From: Flavihumibacter rivuli
GTDB lineage: Bacteria > Bacteroidota > Bacteroidia > Chitinophagales > Chitinophagaceae
Direction: 5' to 3'
Length of the DNA: 64,000 nt
Assembly: GCF_018595685.2 (NCBI RefSeq)
Contig: NZ_CP092334.1
Coordinates: 3,190,001 to 3,254,000 of the forward strand
Below the pieces are notes generated by a model. The model saw only the letters and a list, made by a program, of their open reading frames with translations, ran no database searches and was not told where the DNA came from. A program made the translations under genes and the position numbers. Below, in pieces: positions 35,313-44,177 of the stretch. Numbering within the stretch: the stretch's first letter is position 1; each line of letters opens with the position of its first letter.

Positions 35313-37574
35313 TTACCTGAGCAGGGTGCTCAGTATCAGGAAGGGTGAATGGTTGTCAATGGCCGCCTGCTTGAGCTGGCGAAGGCTGCTTAAGGTGGAA
35401 TTGGACTCGGTTTCTTCTGCGTCCTGTTCCTTATCGATCGCATCTGTTTGTGAGATCTTGCCTTCTATCTTGATGGTAGTGGAATCCTTCTTGTCTTTCT
35501 TATCCGGTCCTTTGTATTCATAATCACCGTCCTTATTTTCCTTGAACTCTCCCTTACCTTCAATGATCACACCGTTCTCATCGATCTTCATCTTGAAATC
35601 CCCGTTCTTCAGTTCCTTTTCAGTGGTCTTATTGGTCCTTTCCAGTCCTTCCCGGGTCATGATATATTCGACATCAGAGTCCCAATCGTAGCTATCATCC
35701 CAATTCTCGTCCCAGGTAACATTGAATCCTCTCCTGCGGTTAGCATTTACATTGAACCATTCGTAGTCTTCGAGGCTGCCGTCCAGTTCAATCTTCTTAC
35801 CTACCGGTACTTCGATCACCACCAGTACCTGCTGGTTACGGAACTTGTCCTTGTTGGTGATCACAAAGCCACGGGGCAGTTGGAGAATGCTGTCTTGCTG
35901 GGTGATCGGGAACTCGATATGTTCAGCCAGTTCTTTAGCCCTGATGTTATCGTTGCTCCTGCTGAAGCGGATGGTGTACACATGGAAGGAAGAATCCTTG
36001 CTCTTGACCACATTTACCCTGACAGTCTTCAGCATCAGGCTATCGCGGTTGATCCCATAGAAGGGGGCATTTTCATCCCATTCGATCCCGAACCAGTCAT
36101 CACCATAGTAGCGGATATTGTTACCGATAGCATCAACGAAAAGCTTGTCCTTGGATGGCTGGGCGATGGTAACCGGGTTCTCTACACCAGCCCTGTTCTT
36201 GAAGTTGCGGGCAACCATGCCGGCAAGGAAAACAAAGCTGAACAAGCCTAAGATCCACAGTCCACCGAAAATGTAGCCCAGGTAATTATTGGTGCTTCTT
36301 ACACCCATGATCCTGCGTACTACCCAGGTGAGCAGCGCGATGGCGGGAACACCCAGGAAAAGGAAGAGGCTACTCCAGGCCAGGGCATTTTGCCAGAAAC
36401 CTTCCAGGAAGAAATCCTTCAAGGGATACACGGCCATACCGCTGAACAGGATACCCATCAGGGCGGCGAACAGTGACAGGGCAATGATAGCAGCGATGAA
36501 GAGGAAGAAAGCCTTGAAGAGGATACCGATCACATTGCCGATCCCACTGCCTGCCCTCCTTGCTGTTGGGGCCGCCTCATAGGCCATGCTACGTCCTTTC
36601 TCACCTAATTGCTGGGCTGTTTCTTTCACTTCAGCGCCCCAGCTTTGCGCCCTGTGCTTAAAATTTTCCAGGTCACCTTTAACAGTGTCGCGGATAGAAT
36701 TCAGGTCAATGCGCTCACCCTTCATTTCAAGCTTTTCGGCTGCAGTATTGGCATAGGGTACTGCGATCCAGAGGATCAGGTACACTACGAACAGGGTACT
36801 ACCCAGTCCGCCGGAGATGAATCGAGGGCCGGCCATGAAGTCCCAATCCCAGAAGAAAGCGTTGAAGCTTCCGCCCACAATGCCAAGGATGATGGGCAGG
36901 GCGAAGATCAACCTGGGGATCCAGGGCTGGAGGTTAAAATAGGCGGCGAGACCACCTGCCACACCGGCGATCACCTTATCGTCGGGGTTGCGGTACAAAC
37001 GCTTGGTAACGTTTGACTGCAGGCTCTGCGATGGAACGATGATCCACAGCAGGATGTATACCCAGAACAAGGCACCAAAGAGGAGGACAAAAATGATCCT
37101 CATGATCACGGGGTCGATGCCCAGGTAGTTGGCCAGACCGCTACATACACCACCGATGATCTTGTCATCAGCATTGCGGTAGAGTTTACCACGGCCAGCG
37201 GGACCGGTATAGCCACCAGAGGTAGCGCCGCCGCCACTGAAGCCGGTACCCGAAGTTGAATGAGTGTTAGTATAAGATGAATTTCCTGAAGCACTGGAGG
37301 TTTCGGCCTCTGCAGCTTCAAAATCTTCCGGGCGACCCATGCTGGCGATGATGGCATTTACATCCTCATCGGTGATGCAGGTGCTGCCTTTCTTCAGCCT
37401 GTCGGAGAAAAGCTCGGCAATGCGCCCTTCAATATCATTGATGATCTCGTCGCGGCCTTCTTCATTAGCGAAGTAGCGACGCAGGCTCTCGGTATAGTGC
37501 TTCAACAGGTCGTAAGCGGTCTCCTCGATCGGGATCACCCTGCCCTGGAAGTTTATGTTGATTACCTTTTTCAT
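35313..37574 (-). CDS. Large PspC-domain membrane protein
   Basis: 753 residues. An N-terminal cytoplasmic region (1-80) with a ESLRRYFANEEGRDEIINDIEGRIAELF helix is followed by two PspC domains at about 131-185 and 191-265 (KLYRNADDKIIGGVCSGLANYL, RLYRNPDDKVIAGVAGGLAAYF). Further membrane helices follow and, after about residue 470, a beta-rich C-terminal region with a charged Lys/Glu/Asp-rich tail, probably outside the cytoplasm. PspC proteins sense or resist envelope stress. The PadR gene lies 26 nt upstream, so the pair forms an operon and the membrane protein is probably a PadR target. Confidence 0.9.
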   Translation of the reverse strand: MKKVININFQGRVIPIEETAYDLLKHYTESLRRYFANEEGRDEIINDIEGRIAELFSDRLKKGSTCITDEDVNAIIASMGRPEDFEAAEAETSSASGNSSYTNTHSTSGTGFSGGGATSGGYTGPAGRGKLYRNADDKIIGGVCSGLANYLGIDPVIMRIIFVLLFGALFWVYILLWIIVPSQSLQSNVTKRLYRNPDDKVIAGVAGGLAAYFNLQPWIPRLIFALPIILGIVGGSFNAFFWDWDFMAGPRFISGGLGSTLFVVYLILWIAVPYANTAAEKLEMKGERIDLNSIRDTVKGDLENFKHRAQSWGAEVKETAQQLGEKGRSMAYEAAPTARRAGSGIGNVIGILFKAFFLFIAAIIALSLFAALMGILFSGMAVYPLKDFFLEGFWQNALAWSSLFLFLGVPAIALLTWVVRRIMGVRSTNNYLGYIFGGLWILGLFSFVFLAGMVARNFKNRAGVENPVTIAQPSKDKLFVDAIGNNIRYYGDDWFGIEWDENAPFYGINRDSLMLKTVRVNVVKSKDSSFHVYTIRFSRSNDNIRAKELAEHIEFPITQQDSILQLPRGFVITNKDKFRNQQVLVVIEVPVGKKIELDGSLEDYEWFNVNANRRRGFNVTWDENWDDSYDWDSDVEYIMTREGLERTNKTTEKELKNGDFKMKIDENGVIIEGKGEFKENKDGDYEYKGPDKKDKKDSTTIKIEGKISQTDAIDKEQDAEETESNSTLSSLRQLKQAAIDNHSPFLILSTLLR

Positions 37575-37600
37575 AATTCTCGTATTAGCTTGGTTGAAGT

Positions 37601-37969
37601 TTAGTTGGTTGTTGGGTTTTCAGGGACAGTTGGAAGTGATTCTGACTTGCTGGTGAGTGCTTTCACTCCGTTGGCCAACTCATTCCAGGTAGCTTCCAGT
37701 TCCTGGTAAAAGGTTTCTCCTTTTGCGGTGAGGGAGAAATATTTCCTCGGGGGGCCGGAGTTGCTTTCTACCCAACGGTAGGTGAGCATGTCTGCGTTCT
37801 TCAGCCTGGTGAGTAGTGGATAAAGGGTGCCTTCCAGGATCTGCAGGTTGGCCGCCTTCATTTCGTCCACGATATCACTCGGGTAAGCCTCACCGCGGCG
37901 GATGACGGACAGGATACAGAACTCCAGTATCCCCTTCCGCATCTGGCTTTGTGTGTTTTCTATATTCAT
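37601..37969 (-). CDS. PadR family transcriptional regulator
   Basis: 122 residues. The PadR winged helix is visible: MRKGILEFCILSVIRRGEAYPSDI at the start of the fold, LEGTLYPLLTRLKNADMLTYRW as recognition helix and wing, and PPRKYFSLTAKGETFYQEL as the wing strand and dimer helix. In Bacteroidota PadR genes often precede PspC-domain genes, as here. It probably autoregulates; a palindrome covers its -7 box, and a structured leader lies between promoter and ATG. Confidence 0.92.
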   Translation of the reverse strand: MNIENTQSQMRKGILEFCILSVIRRGEAYPSDIVDEMKAANLQILEGTLYPLLTRLKNADMLTYRWVESNSGPPRKYFSLTAKGETFYQELEATWNELANGVKALTSKSESLPTVPENPTTN

Positions 37970-37987
37970 GGCGATTCTAGTTTTTAT

Positions 37988-38084
37988 GGCTGGTGGCAGT
38001 GTCAGCGGCGTGGATAAGGTTTAATTCGGATAAGGTTATAAGGATAAGGTTAGTTCCGCCGTTTCGCTGGCCTTGCCACCAGCC
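37988..38084 (-). promoter_or_regulatory. Structured leader element of the padR-pspC mRNA with three internal repeats
   Basis: Read on the minus strand, GGCTGGTGGCA (38084-38074) pairs perfectly with TGCCACCAGCC (37998-37988); after a symmetric 4x4 internal loop, CAGCG (38069-38065) pairs with CGCTG (38007-38003). The 57-nt loop holds three copies of AACCTTATCC (38051-38042, 38037-38028, 38021-38012). The element ends 18 nt before the PadR ATG and begins about 16 nt after the predicted transcription start, so it makes up most of the leader. It matches no riboswitch class I know. It could also be a small mobile palindromic element. The remaining parts of the 452-nt gap 37970-38421 hold the promoter and a terminator. 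Confidence 0.6.
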
Positions 38085-38105
38085 TGTTCAATTACTTTGA
38101 CAACA

Positions 38106-38136
38106 CAAACATAGATAATGTTTCAGTACTATGCAA
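38106..38136 (-). promoter_or_regulatory. padR-pspC promoter with overlapping palindrome
   Basis: On the minus strand: TTG (38136-38134), 20-nt spacer, perfect -7 box TATGTTTG (38113-38106). The palindrome AAACAT-agata-ATGTTT (38107-38123) covers the -7 box. PadR-type operators contain ATGT and ACAT half-sites, so autorepression here is plausible. Confidence 0.65.
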
Positions 38137-38359
38137 CACAAAGTACCTAATTATGGGAGGTAATTTTTATAAAAAGATAATAGGTTTTGGTTGGAATGCA
38201 GTTCTGAAGAGGATTTCAGGAATTCGCTCACATAGAAAAATTTTTTCACAGATGTTGCGAATGGTAAAATTCAAGTATGAACGGTATTTCTGCTGATGGG
38301 ATGTCAATGGGTGTTAGACCTGGCCCCAACTATCCTTTTTAAACGGTTGATTATTAATG

Positions 38360-38389
38360 GCAAAAGGCCGTCTCTTGACGGCCTTTTGC
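38360..38389 (-). terminator. Rho-independent-like terminator after the amidohydrolase gene
   Basis: GCAAAAGGCCGTC (38360-38372), 4-nt loop, and its perfect complement (38377-38389). U-rich residues lie within the stem ends. It sits 32 nt past the stop of the 38422-41925 gene. Confidence 0.75.
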
Positions 38390-38421
38390 TGGGAACTGGT
38401 CCTTAAATGCGGATTAAACTG

Positions 38422-41400
38422 CTATTCCGTGATTCCGGTATTGGTTGGTGGTTTTTGCTGGTTCCACTCGCTCCTATCCAGTTTCCTGGCCTTGGGATAG
38501 ACCTCATCACAGGTATTTCCATCGTAGAGGCGGCCATTCTTCATCACATATTGTATGGCATTGCTGTTACGGATATTCTCCAGGGGATTCTTATCCATAA
38601 TGACCAGGTCTGCCAGTTTGCCGCTTTCAATGGATCCCAGGTCCCTGTCGAGCCCCAGGGTCTTTGCGCCCAATATGGTGGCCACTTTGAGGGCATCATG
38701 GTTCTTCATGCCACCACTCTTCATGGCCCAGAGCTCCCAATGGTAACCCAGGCCCTGGAACTCGCCATGGCTGCCGATACCTGCCAGGCCTCCGCTTTCC
38801 ACGAGCGCCTTCATGCTCCTGGCATGTTTGGTAAATACATGTTCTTCCGGCATGAACCATCCCTGCACCCTGCGTGTCTTTTCCGCGAGCTCCTCATAGG
38901 GCATGAAGTACTGCATCTTTTTATCATGATAGGGATTTTCGGTCTGGAAGTAGTAGTTCTCGGCAAAGGGGCCTCCATAGGCGACCAGTAAGGTGGGGGT
39001 GACTGCCATTTGGGAGGTTGCGATCGTTTGGGTCACATCCTTGAATAAGGGGTAAACAGGTATAGCATGCTCATGACCGGGATAGCCATCCAGCAAGTTG
39101 GTCATGTTGAGCTTGAAATTCAGGCCTCCTTCGGTAGTAGGATGCAGTCCCTGGCGTTTGGCCGCCATGATGATCCACTGGCGCTGCTGGCGGTTGCCGG
39201 TCAGGTACATCTTGATGTACTTGGTATTATAATACTTGCTGTACTGCTGGAGAATAGTTTCGGCCTGTGCAGAGTCTTTCACATTGTAACTCCAGAATCC
39301 AACTCCCGGTCCGGTGGAATAAACCCTTGGTCCAACCATGGCACCCGATTCAACCATATCGCCATAGGTCAATACATCCGTTGTACTGGTCTGGGGATCC
39401 ATAGTGGTGGTTACCCCATAAGCGAGGTTGGCTGCATAAATCCAGATCTGGTTCTTATGGATTCCCCAGTTTGGCCACATATGCGAATGTGTATCAACAA
39501 AGCCGGGGGTAATGGTCTTGCCGGTACAATCAATGGTTTTCACCCCTGCGGGAACAGTAAGGGTACCGGTCTTACCCACTGCCTTAATGCGGTTATTGAC
39601 TACGAGGATATCCCCATTTTCGATCACTTCCTCACCTTTCATGGTAATGATCCTGGCGTTCTTCAACAGAACGGTACCTGCCGGGAGGTCACGCTCGAAA
39701 TAGACCTTGATGGCTGTTTCTTCCGGACTGTACTTAGGCTCTTCTTTTTTCTTTTTCGCAAGGCTGTCTGCTTTGGCCTTGGAAGTATCTGCTTTTGCCA
39801 GGGCGCTATCCAGTTTCGCTTTCAGGGTGTCGGTGCTGGCCCTGGCCAATGAATCGGCCAACTTTTTCGCTTCCAGTTTCTTGGCTTCCTTCAGGCTGTC
39901 TTCAAACTGCCTGGCAAGATCTACATCGTAAACAAAATGGGCATTGCCCAGGCTCCAATGGGCCCTTTTGCCATTCCCTTCCCATGCAGGGAATTCACCT
40001 CCCACTTCAGTAAGCTTCCTGGCAGGGAAAATGGCATTGCCGGCATCTGCTACATTGATGTTAACTGTTTTACCGGTCATGGGGATATTGATCACATAGA
40101 TCTCGTTGTTGATCTGGGCCAGCGCCCTGTTGCCTGATGGTGACATTTTGATGAAGGCGGCATTGGACGGCATGGTGAGTTCCATGGCCTCAGCCGAAGC
40201 CTCGGTAAGGATACATTTATCCATTACCGGTCTTCCATTCTGGAAATTGCTCATGCCATAGGTAGTGATACCGGTGATCTTGGCATGTACCTTCTCATCC
40301 GTACCATCCCATTGAATGGAGACCAGGCTTCCTGCATTATTCAGGTAGATGCGGTTGCTGCCTTTCACGAAATGGGGGTTATAGCGTCCATTGGCTTTAT
40401 CAATGATGCTGATATCACCACCATTGGCAGGTACCCAGCTAAGGTTATCCTCGGCTCCATTGTAAAAAGGTGAAATAGCGGTTTTATAGGTCTCAGTGTT
40501 GCTTTGGAGGAACACCACCCTGTCTCCCGTATTATTGAATACAGGATTTTGGTAAAGTCCTGCAACCCTGGTGAGTTGTTGAACGGGTGTTTTGCCATTC
40601 AGGTAGGTCCTGAACAAATGCCCGCCCTCAGGTGTCCAGGTACTGAACACGATGCTGTTTCCATCTGGTGCCCAGGTTGGCATGGCCTCTGTGAAATTAT
40701 TACTGGTAACCCTTTTGGGTTTACCATTGGGGTAATCCATCACATACAGCCTGTTCAATGCAGTGAAGGCCAGTTTCTTCCCATCCGGAGAAGGAACGGC
40801 ATCACGGATCTGGGTGGTCAACGCATGGGAGGAGTCTGAAATGGGGTATTGGAAATCGAGTTGTTCGCCCATTTCTATTTCCGTGTCAACGGTGAAGGGA
40901 ATTTCGGTAATGGCACTACCATCAATGGGTATGCGCTTTATCTTTCCGCCAAAGGATGCAATAAGGGCTTTGCTGTCTGGCGTAAATGCCATGGCTGGCA
41001 ATACACCCATTGTGGCGATGGATTCCTGTTCATCTCGTTGTACGGGATAGGCCAGCCATTTTTCCTCACCTGTAGCCAGGTTCCTTAGGACCAGCCCGGT
41101 CTTCTCTTCAAACCTGCTGCCGTAGGCCAGCCATTTACCGTCCCTGGAGAGCACAGGCCTGAAAGCAGAACCGTACCGGCTGGTAATGGTAGTGACCTTG
41201 GCGTTCTCCCTGTCATAGACACCCAGTTGGTATTGGGGCATCGTTGCATTGTAGTTCCAGGGACCAAAGCGGCGGGAGAAATAAATGTACCGTCCATCTG
41301 CACTTACTGCAGGGTCAATGGTCTTCAGGGTGGGTGGTGCATCGATCAGCTGTGTACCGCCCCCACCATCGCGATGTACCATGAACAACTGCACATTCAT

Positions 41401-41925
41401 CCTTCCCTTGGCATACACCACATATTCACCATCCGGTGTCCAGCTTGCGCCCGGGATATTCTGGCTGGGATCCTTCGTTAATTGTACTGTGTCCTGTTTT
41501 TCTGTATCGATGTACCAAAGGTTATCGCTTCCGCTACGATCGGAAATGAACAGGATCCTTTTCCCGTCCGGACTGTATTTGGGATGGACATCAAAGGCGA
41601 TGCCCTTCGTTACCTGCGTAGCCTTGCCGCCGGCTATGGGAATGGTATAGATATCACCCATCAGGTCGAAGAGCAGCGACTTCCCATCCGGGTGCACATC
41701 TACCGACATCCAGGTGCCTTCACTGGTGTTAAGCTTAATTTTTCGGTTAGGCTTAAGCGGTAGTGACTTGAATTCGGTGAATTTGCTGGTATCTTTTTTA
41801 GTGGAGTCAGCAAATGGCTTGAAGGAGCGCAAAGGGGAATAATGAGCTTCTGTCTGGAACAGAACTCCAAGTAGCAGTCCCCCCGACAGCAGCTTAAGTG
41901 CTGCTGAAGGAATGGTTGTTGGCAT
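38422..41925 (-). CDS. TolB-like propeller fused to an amidohydrolase, secreted
   Basis: 1167 residues with an N-terminal hydrophobic signal. Residues 60-650 are WD40/PD40-type beta-propeller repeats (HPKYSPDGKRILFISDRSG, SADGRYIYFSRR, SPDGKKLAFTALN). About residues 670-740 are a highly charged Ala/Lys/Asp helix (LADSLARAS, LDSALAKADTSKAKADSLAKKKK). The amidohydrolase domain begins near 750, with VDTHSHMW (HxH metal motif) near 811 and a His in SHGEFQGLG near 1080. It probably hydrolyses peptide-like or cyclic amide substrates in the periplasm; related proteins are annotated as imidazolonepropionase-like. Confidence 0.88.
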   Translation of the reverse strand: MPTTIPSAALKLLSGGLLLGVLFQTEAHYSPLRSFKPFADSTKKDTSKFTEFKSLPLKPNRKIKLNTSEGTWMSVDVHPDGKSLLFDLMGDIYTIPIAGGKATQVTKGIAFDVHPKYSPDGKRILFISDRSGSDNLWYIDTEKQDTVQLTKDPSQNIPGASWTPDGEYVVYAKGRMNVQLFMVHRDGGGGTQLIDAPPTLKTIDPAVSADGRYIYFSRRFGPWNYNATMPQYQLGVYDRENAKVTTITSRYGSAFRPVLSRDGKWLAYGSRFEEKTGLVLRNLATGEEKWLAYPVQRDEQESIATMGVLPAMAFTPDSKALIASFGGKIKRIPIDGSAITEIPFTVDTEIEMGEQLDFQYPISDSSHALTTQIRDAVPSPDGKKLAFTALNRLYVMDYPNGKPKRVTSNNFTEAMPTWAPDGNSIVFSTWTPEGGHLFRTYLNGKTPVQQLTRVAGLYQNPVFNNTGDRVVFLQSNTETYKTAISPFYNGAEDNLSWVPANGGDISIIDKANGRYNPHFVKGSNRIYLNNAGSLVSIQWDGTDEKVHAKITGITTYGMSNFQNGRPVMDKCILTEASAEAMELTMPSNAAFIKMSPSGNRALAQINNEIYVINIPMTGKTVNINVADAGNAIFPARKLTEVGGEFPAWEGNGKRAHWSLGNAHFVYDVDLARQFEDSLKEAKKLEAKKLADSLARASTDTLKAKLDSALAKADTSKAKADSLAKKKKEEPKYSPEETAIKVYFERDLPAGTVLLKNARIITMKGEEVIENGDILVVNNRIKAVGKTGTLTVPAGVKTIDCTGKTITPGFVDTHSHMWPNWGIHKNQIWIYAANLAYGVTTTMDPQTSTTDVLTYGDMVESGAMVGPRVYSTGPGVGFWSYNVKDSAQAETILQQYSKYYNTKYIKMYLTGNRQQRQWIIMAAKRQGLHPTTEGGLNFKLNMTNLLDGYPGHEHAIPVYPLFKDVTQTIATSQMAVTPTLLVAYGGPFAENYYFQTENPYHDKKMQYFMPYEELAEKTRRVQGWFMPEEHVFTKHARSMKALVESGGLAGIGSHGEFQGLGYHWELWAMKSGGMKNHDALKVATILGAKTLGLDRDLGSIESGKLADLVIMDKNPLENIRNSNAIQYVMKNGRLYDGNTCDEVYPKARKLDRSEWNQQKPPTNTGITE

Positions 41926-42074
41926 AAGTAGAATGGTTTGGAATGTAGAAATTAAGGAGGAAAAGGGGAATTTGGAAGCCGCTGGTCAAAATACCGTGAA
42001 AACACTGAAGCACTTCCGGGGCAAGGAAAGGGGATAGGTGTTGTTGAAAAAGGGGCAACCGGGGGGTGGGAAGT

Positions 42075-42115
42075 AAAAAAGCTCCCCTGGAACTATTGGA
42101 CCAGGGGAGCTTTTT
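42075..42115. terminator. Strong bidirectional terminator
   Basis: AAAAAAGCTCCCCTGG, 10-nt loop, CCAGGGGAGCTTTTT: 15-bp perfect stem. It serves the minus-strand 2OG oxygenase gene (stop at 42160). The rest of the gap 41926-42159 holds nothing else I recognise. Confidence 0.92.
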
Positions 42116-42159
42116 GTATTTATGAAGGTGGTTCGCATAATCATAAGAACCACCCCGGG

Positions 42160-43104
42160 CTATTTTTTCAAGCCGATCTCCCTCAGGCGTTCATCGAGAT
42201 ATTCCCCGGCAGTGGCATCGGGATAGGCCTTTGGATGCTGACCATCGATACAGCTTTCGAGGCAGGCAAGGCTCATGGCACTCTTGGGATGCAGGAAAAA
42301 GGGAATGGAAAAGCGACTGGTATGCCACATTTCCCTCGGGGGATTTACCACACGGTGGGTAGTAGAGCGCAGTCTGTTATTGGTCAGTCGCTGCAACATA
42401 TCCCCCACATTCACTACGATCTGCTCCGGTAGGGAGGTTACGCCCACCCATTCGTTCTGCTTGGTCAGGATCTGCAGGCCATCGGCGCTGGCACCCACCA
42501 GTAGGGTGATCAGGTTGATGTCCTCATGTTGTTCAGCCCTGATGGAAGATTTGGGTTCCTGGGTAATAGGAGGGTAATGGATGGCGCGAAGGATGGAATT
42601 CCCATTATGGATATGGTCATCGAAATAATGTTCATCAAGCCCGAGGTAAAGGGCTATGGCCTGCAACAAGGATTTACCTGATTTTTCGAAAGCCCGGTAA
42701 GCCTTATTGAAGGTTGGAGTAAAGCCGGGTACTTCTTCAATACTTACATTATCGGGATATTCAGCTTTCACGGGATCAATATCCTCTACGGTCTGCCCAT
42801 GCTGGTAGAACTCCTTCAGGTCCGGCGCATCACTGCCCTTGGCGTGTTCCTTTCCAAAAGAGGTATATCCCCTTTGTCCCGCAAGTTCAGGGATCTCATA
42901 GCCTTTTTTCTTTTCCAGCGGCAGGGAAAAGAACTGCTGGACATATTTGTACAGGTCCGCGATCAGGTCATCGGGGATGCCATGGTTCTTTACTGCAACA
43001 AATCCTACGTCTTCATATGCCTTGCCCAATTGCTGGACGAATTGTTGCTTCCGGGTGGGGTCGTTGCTAAGGAAATCAGCCAGGTCAACTACAGGAATGG
43101 CCAT
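42160..43104 (-). CDS. 2OG-Fe(II) oxygenase of the isopenicillin N synthase family
   Basis: 314 residues. The N-terminal DIOX_N region has VGFVAVKNHGIPDDLI near residue 33. The iron triad is HED in EQHEDINLIT near 200 and His in STTHRVVNP near 255, followed by RFSIPFF, the 2-oxoglutarate-binding RxS. The family makes hydroxylated or cyclised small molecules; several bacterial members act on amino acids or flavonoid-like compounds. ATG 43104 begins at the family start MAIPVVDLADF. It is divergent from the DUF3089 gene, with only 41 nt between the start codons. Confidence 0.9.
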   Translation of the reverse strand: MAIPVVDLADFLSNDPTRKQQFVQQLGKAYEDVGFVAVKNHGIPDDLIADLYKYVQQFFSLPLEKKKGYEIPELAGQRGYTSFGKEHAKGSDAPDLKEFYQHGQTVEDIDPVKAEYPDNVSIEEVPGFTPTFNKAYRAFEKSGKSLLQAIALYLGLDEHYFDDHIHNGNSILRAIHYPPITQEPKSSIRAEQHEDINLITLLVGASADGLQILTKQNEWVGVTSLPEQIVVNVGDMLQRLTNNRLRSTTHRVVNPPREMWHTSRFSIPFFLHPKSAMSLACLESCIDGQHPKAYPDATAGEYLDERLREIGLKK

Positions 43105-43145
43105 ACACAATCGTTTAACAGTGAGGAAATGTATTATTTTAGGCC

Positions 43146-44177
43146 GTGAAATTAACCAAATCCCTTTATTTAAGCCTATTGCCGTTGATAGGCGGCCTGT
43201 TGCTGTCGGCCTGTTCCTCCGGGCCCAGGCTTTCCGTTCCAGTAAATAATGATATAGAACCGGCACCTGATTATTCCCAAATTGCCTATTGGGCCGCCCA
43301 TCCAGGGAAGCAGGATCCCTCTGACCTGGTGCCGGCAGCTTTGCAAAAAAACTATGTAAAGGATAGTTCCGTTGATGTATTCTTTATCTATCCAACGATC
43401 TATACCCACAAAAAGGCAAAACGTTGGAATGCGGCCATTGATGATGCGGAGCTCAACAACAAGATAGATGGGTCGAGTATCAAGTACCAGGCTTCTGCAT
43501 TTAATGAATGCAATGTATTTACCCCCAGGTACAGGCAGGCGCATATCCAGAGCTATTATGACAAGGATACTTCTCAGGCCTTAAAGGCATTTGATATTGC
43601 CTACCAGGATGTAAAAGCTGCCTTTGAATACTACCTGGCCAACGAAAACAAGGGAAAGCCTTTTGTGATCGCTTCCCATAGCCAGGGAACCACGCACAGC
43701 AAGCGACTGATCAGGGAATTGGTTGAAGGCAAGCCTTTACAGAAGCAGTTGGTAGCAGCCTATATCATAGGCATCCAGGTGGAGCCGGATTACTTTACCT
43801 CCCTCCAGCCTTGCCGGGACTCAACAGCAACCGGATGTTATGTGGCATGGCGTACCTTCCGGCGAGACTATGAACCGGATTACAAGCCTTCGTCAAGGCG
43901 TTCAGTGGTAGTGAACCCGCTAAACTGGAAGACCGATACCAGTTATGCGTCAGTTGGGATGCATAAGGGAGCGATCCTAAGGAATTTTGATAAGTTGGTT
44001 CCTGCTGTCAGTGATGCCCAGGTGTATAAGGACCTCCTATGGATCAGCAGGCCAAAGTTTCCCGGCAGTTGGTTGTACACTTCCCGGAATTACCATATAG
44101 GCGACATCAATTTGTTCTATATGAACATAAGGGAAAACCTTTCGGTCAGGATCAAAAGTTATAAGAACCAGCGATGA
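43146..44177 (+). CDS. DUF3089 lipoprotein, alpha/beta-hydrolase-like
   Basis: 343 residues starting with GTG. The start is supported by a lipoprotein signal peptide (lipobox LSAC near residue 23). The DUF3089 pattern is clear: DVFFIYPTIY near 78, ASHSQGTTHSKRLI near 178 (nucleophile Ser in GxSxG-like SHSQG) and GDINLFYMNIRENL at the end, which supplies the late part of the fold. A periplasmic esterase or thioesterase activity is likely but unproven. Its stop codon overlaps the next ATG (ATGA), so it is translationally coupled to the membrane-protein genes that follow. Confidence 0.88.
   Translation: MKLTKSLYLSLLPLIGGLLLSACSSGPRLSVPVNNDIEPAPDYSQIAYWAAHPGKQDPSDLVPAALQKNYVKDSSVDVFFIYPTIYTHKKAKRWNAAIDDAELNNKIDGSSIKYQASAFNECNVFTPRYRQAHIQSYYDKDTSQALKAFDIAYQDVKAAFEYYLANENKGKPFVIASHSQGTTHSKRLIRELVEGKPLQKQLVAAYIIGIQVEPDYFTSLQPCRDSTATGCYVAWRTFRRDYEPDYKPSSRRSVVVNPLNWKTDTSYASVGMHKGAILRNFDKLVPAVSDAQVYKDLLWISRPKFPGSWLYTSRNYHIGDINLFYMNIRENLSVRIKSYKNQR

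Noticed and set aside
38012..38051. Possible CRISPR array from three tandem 10-nt repeats.
   Set aside because: The repeats are only 10 nt with 4-6 nt spacing and there are no cas genes; the structure fits a leader element better.
39067..39852. Open frame antisense to the propeller-amidohydrolase gene.
   Set aside because: The sense gene carries clear repeats and an HxH motif here; the antisense translation has no family character.
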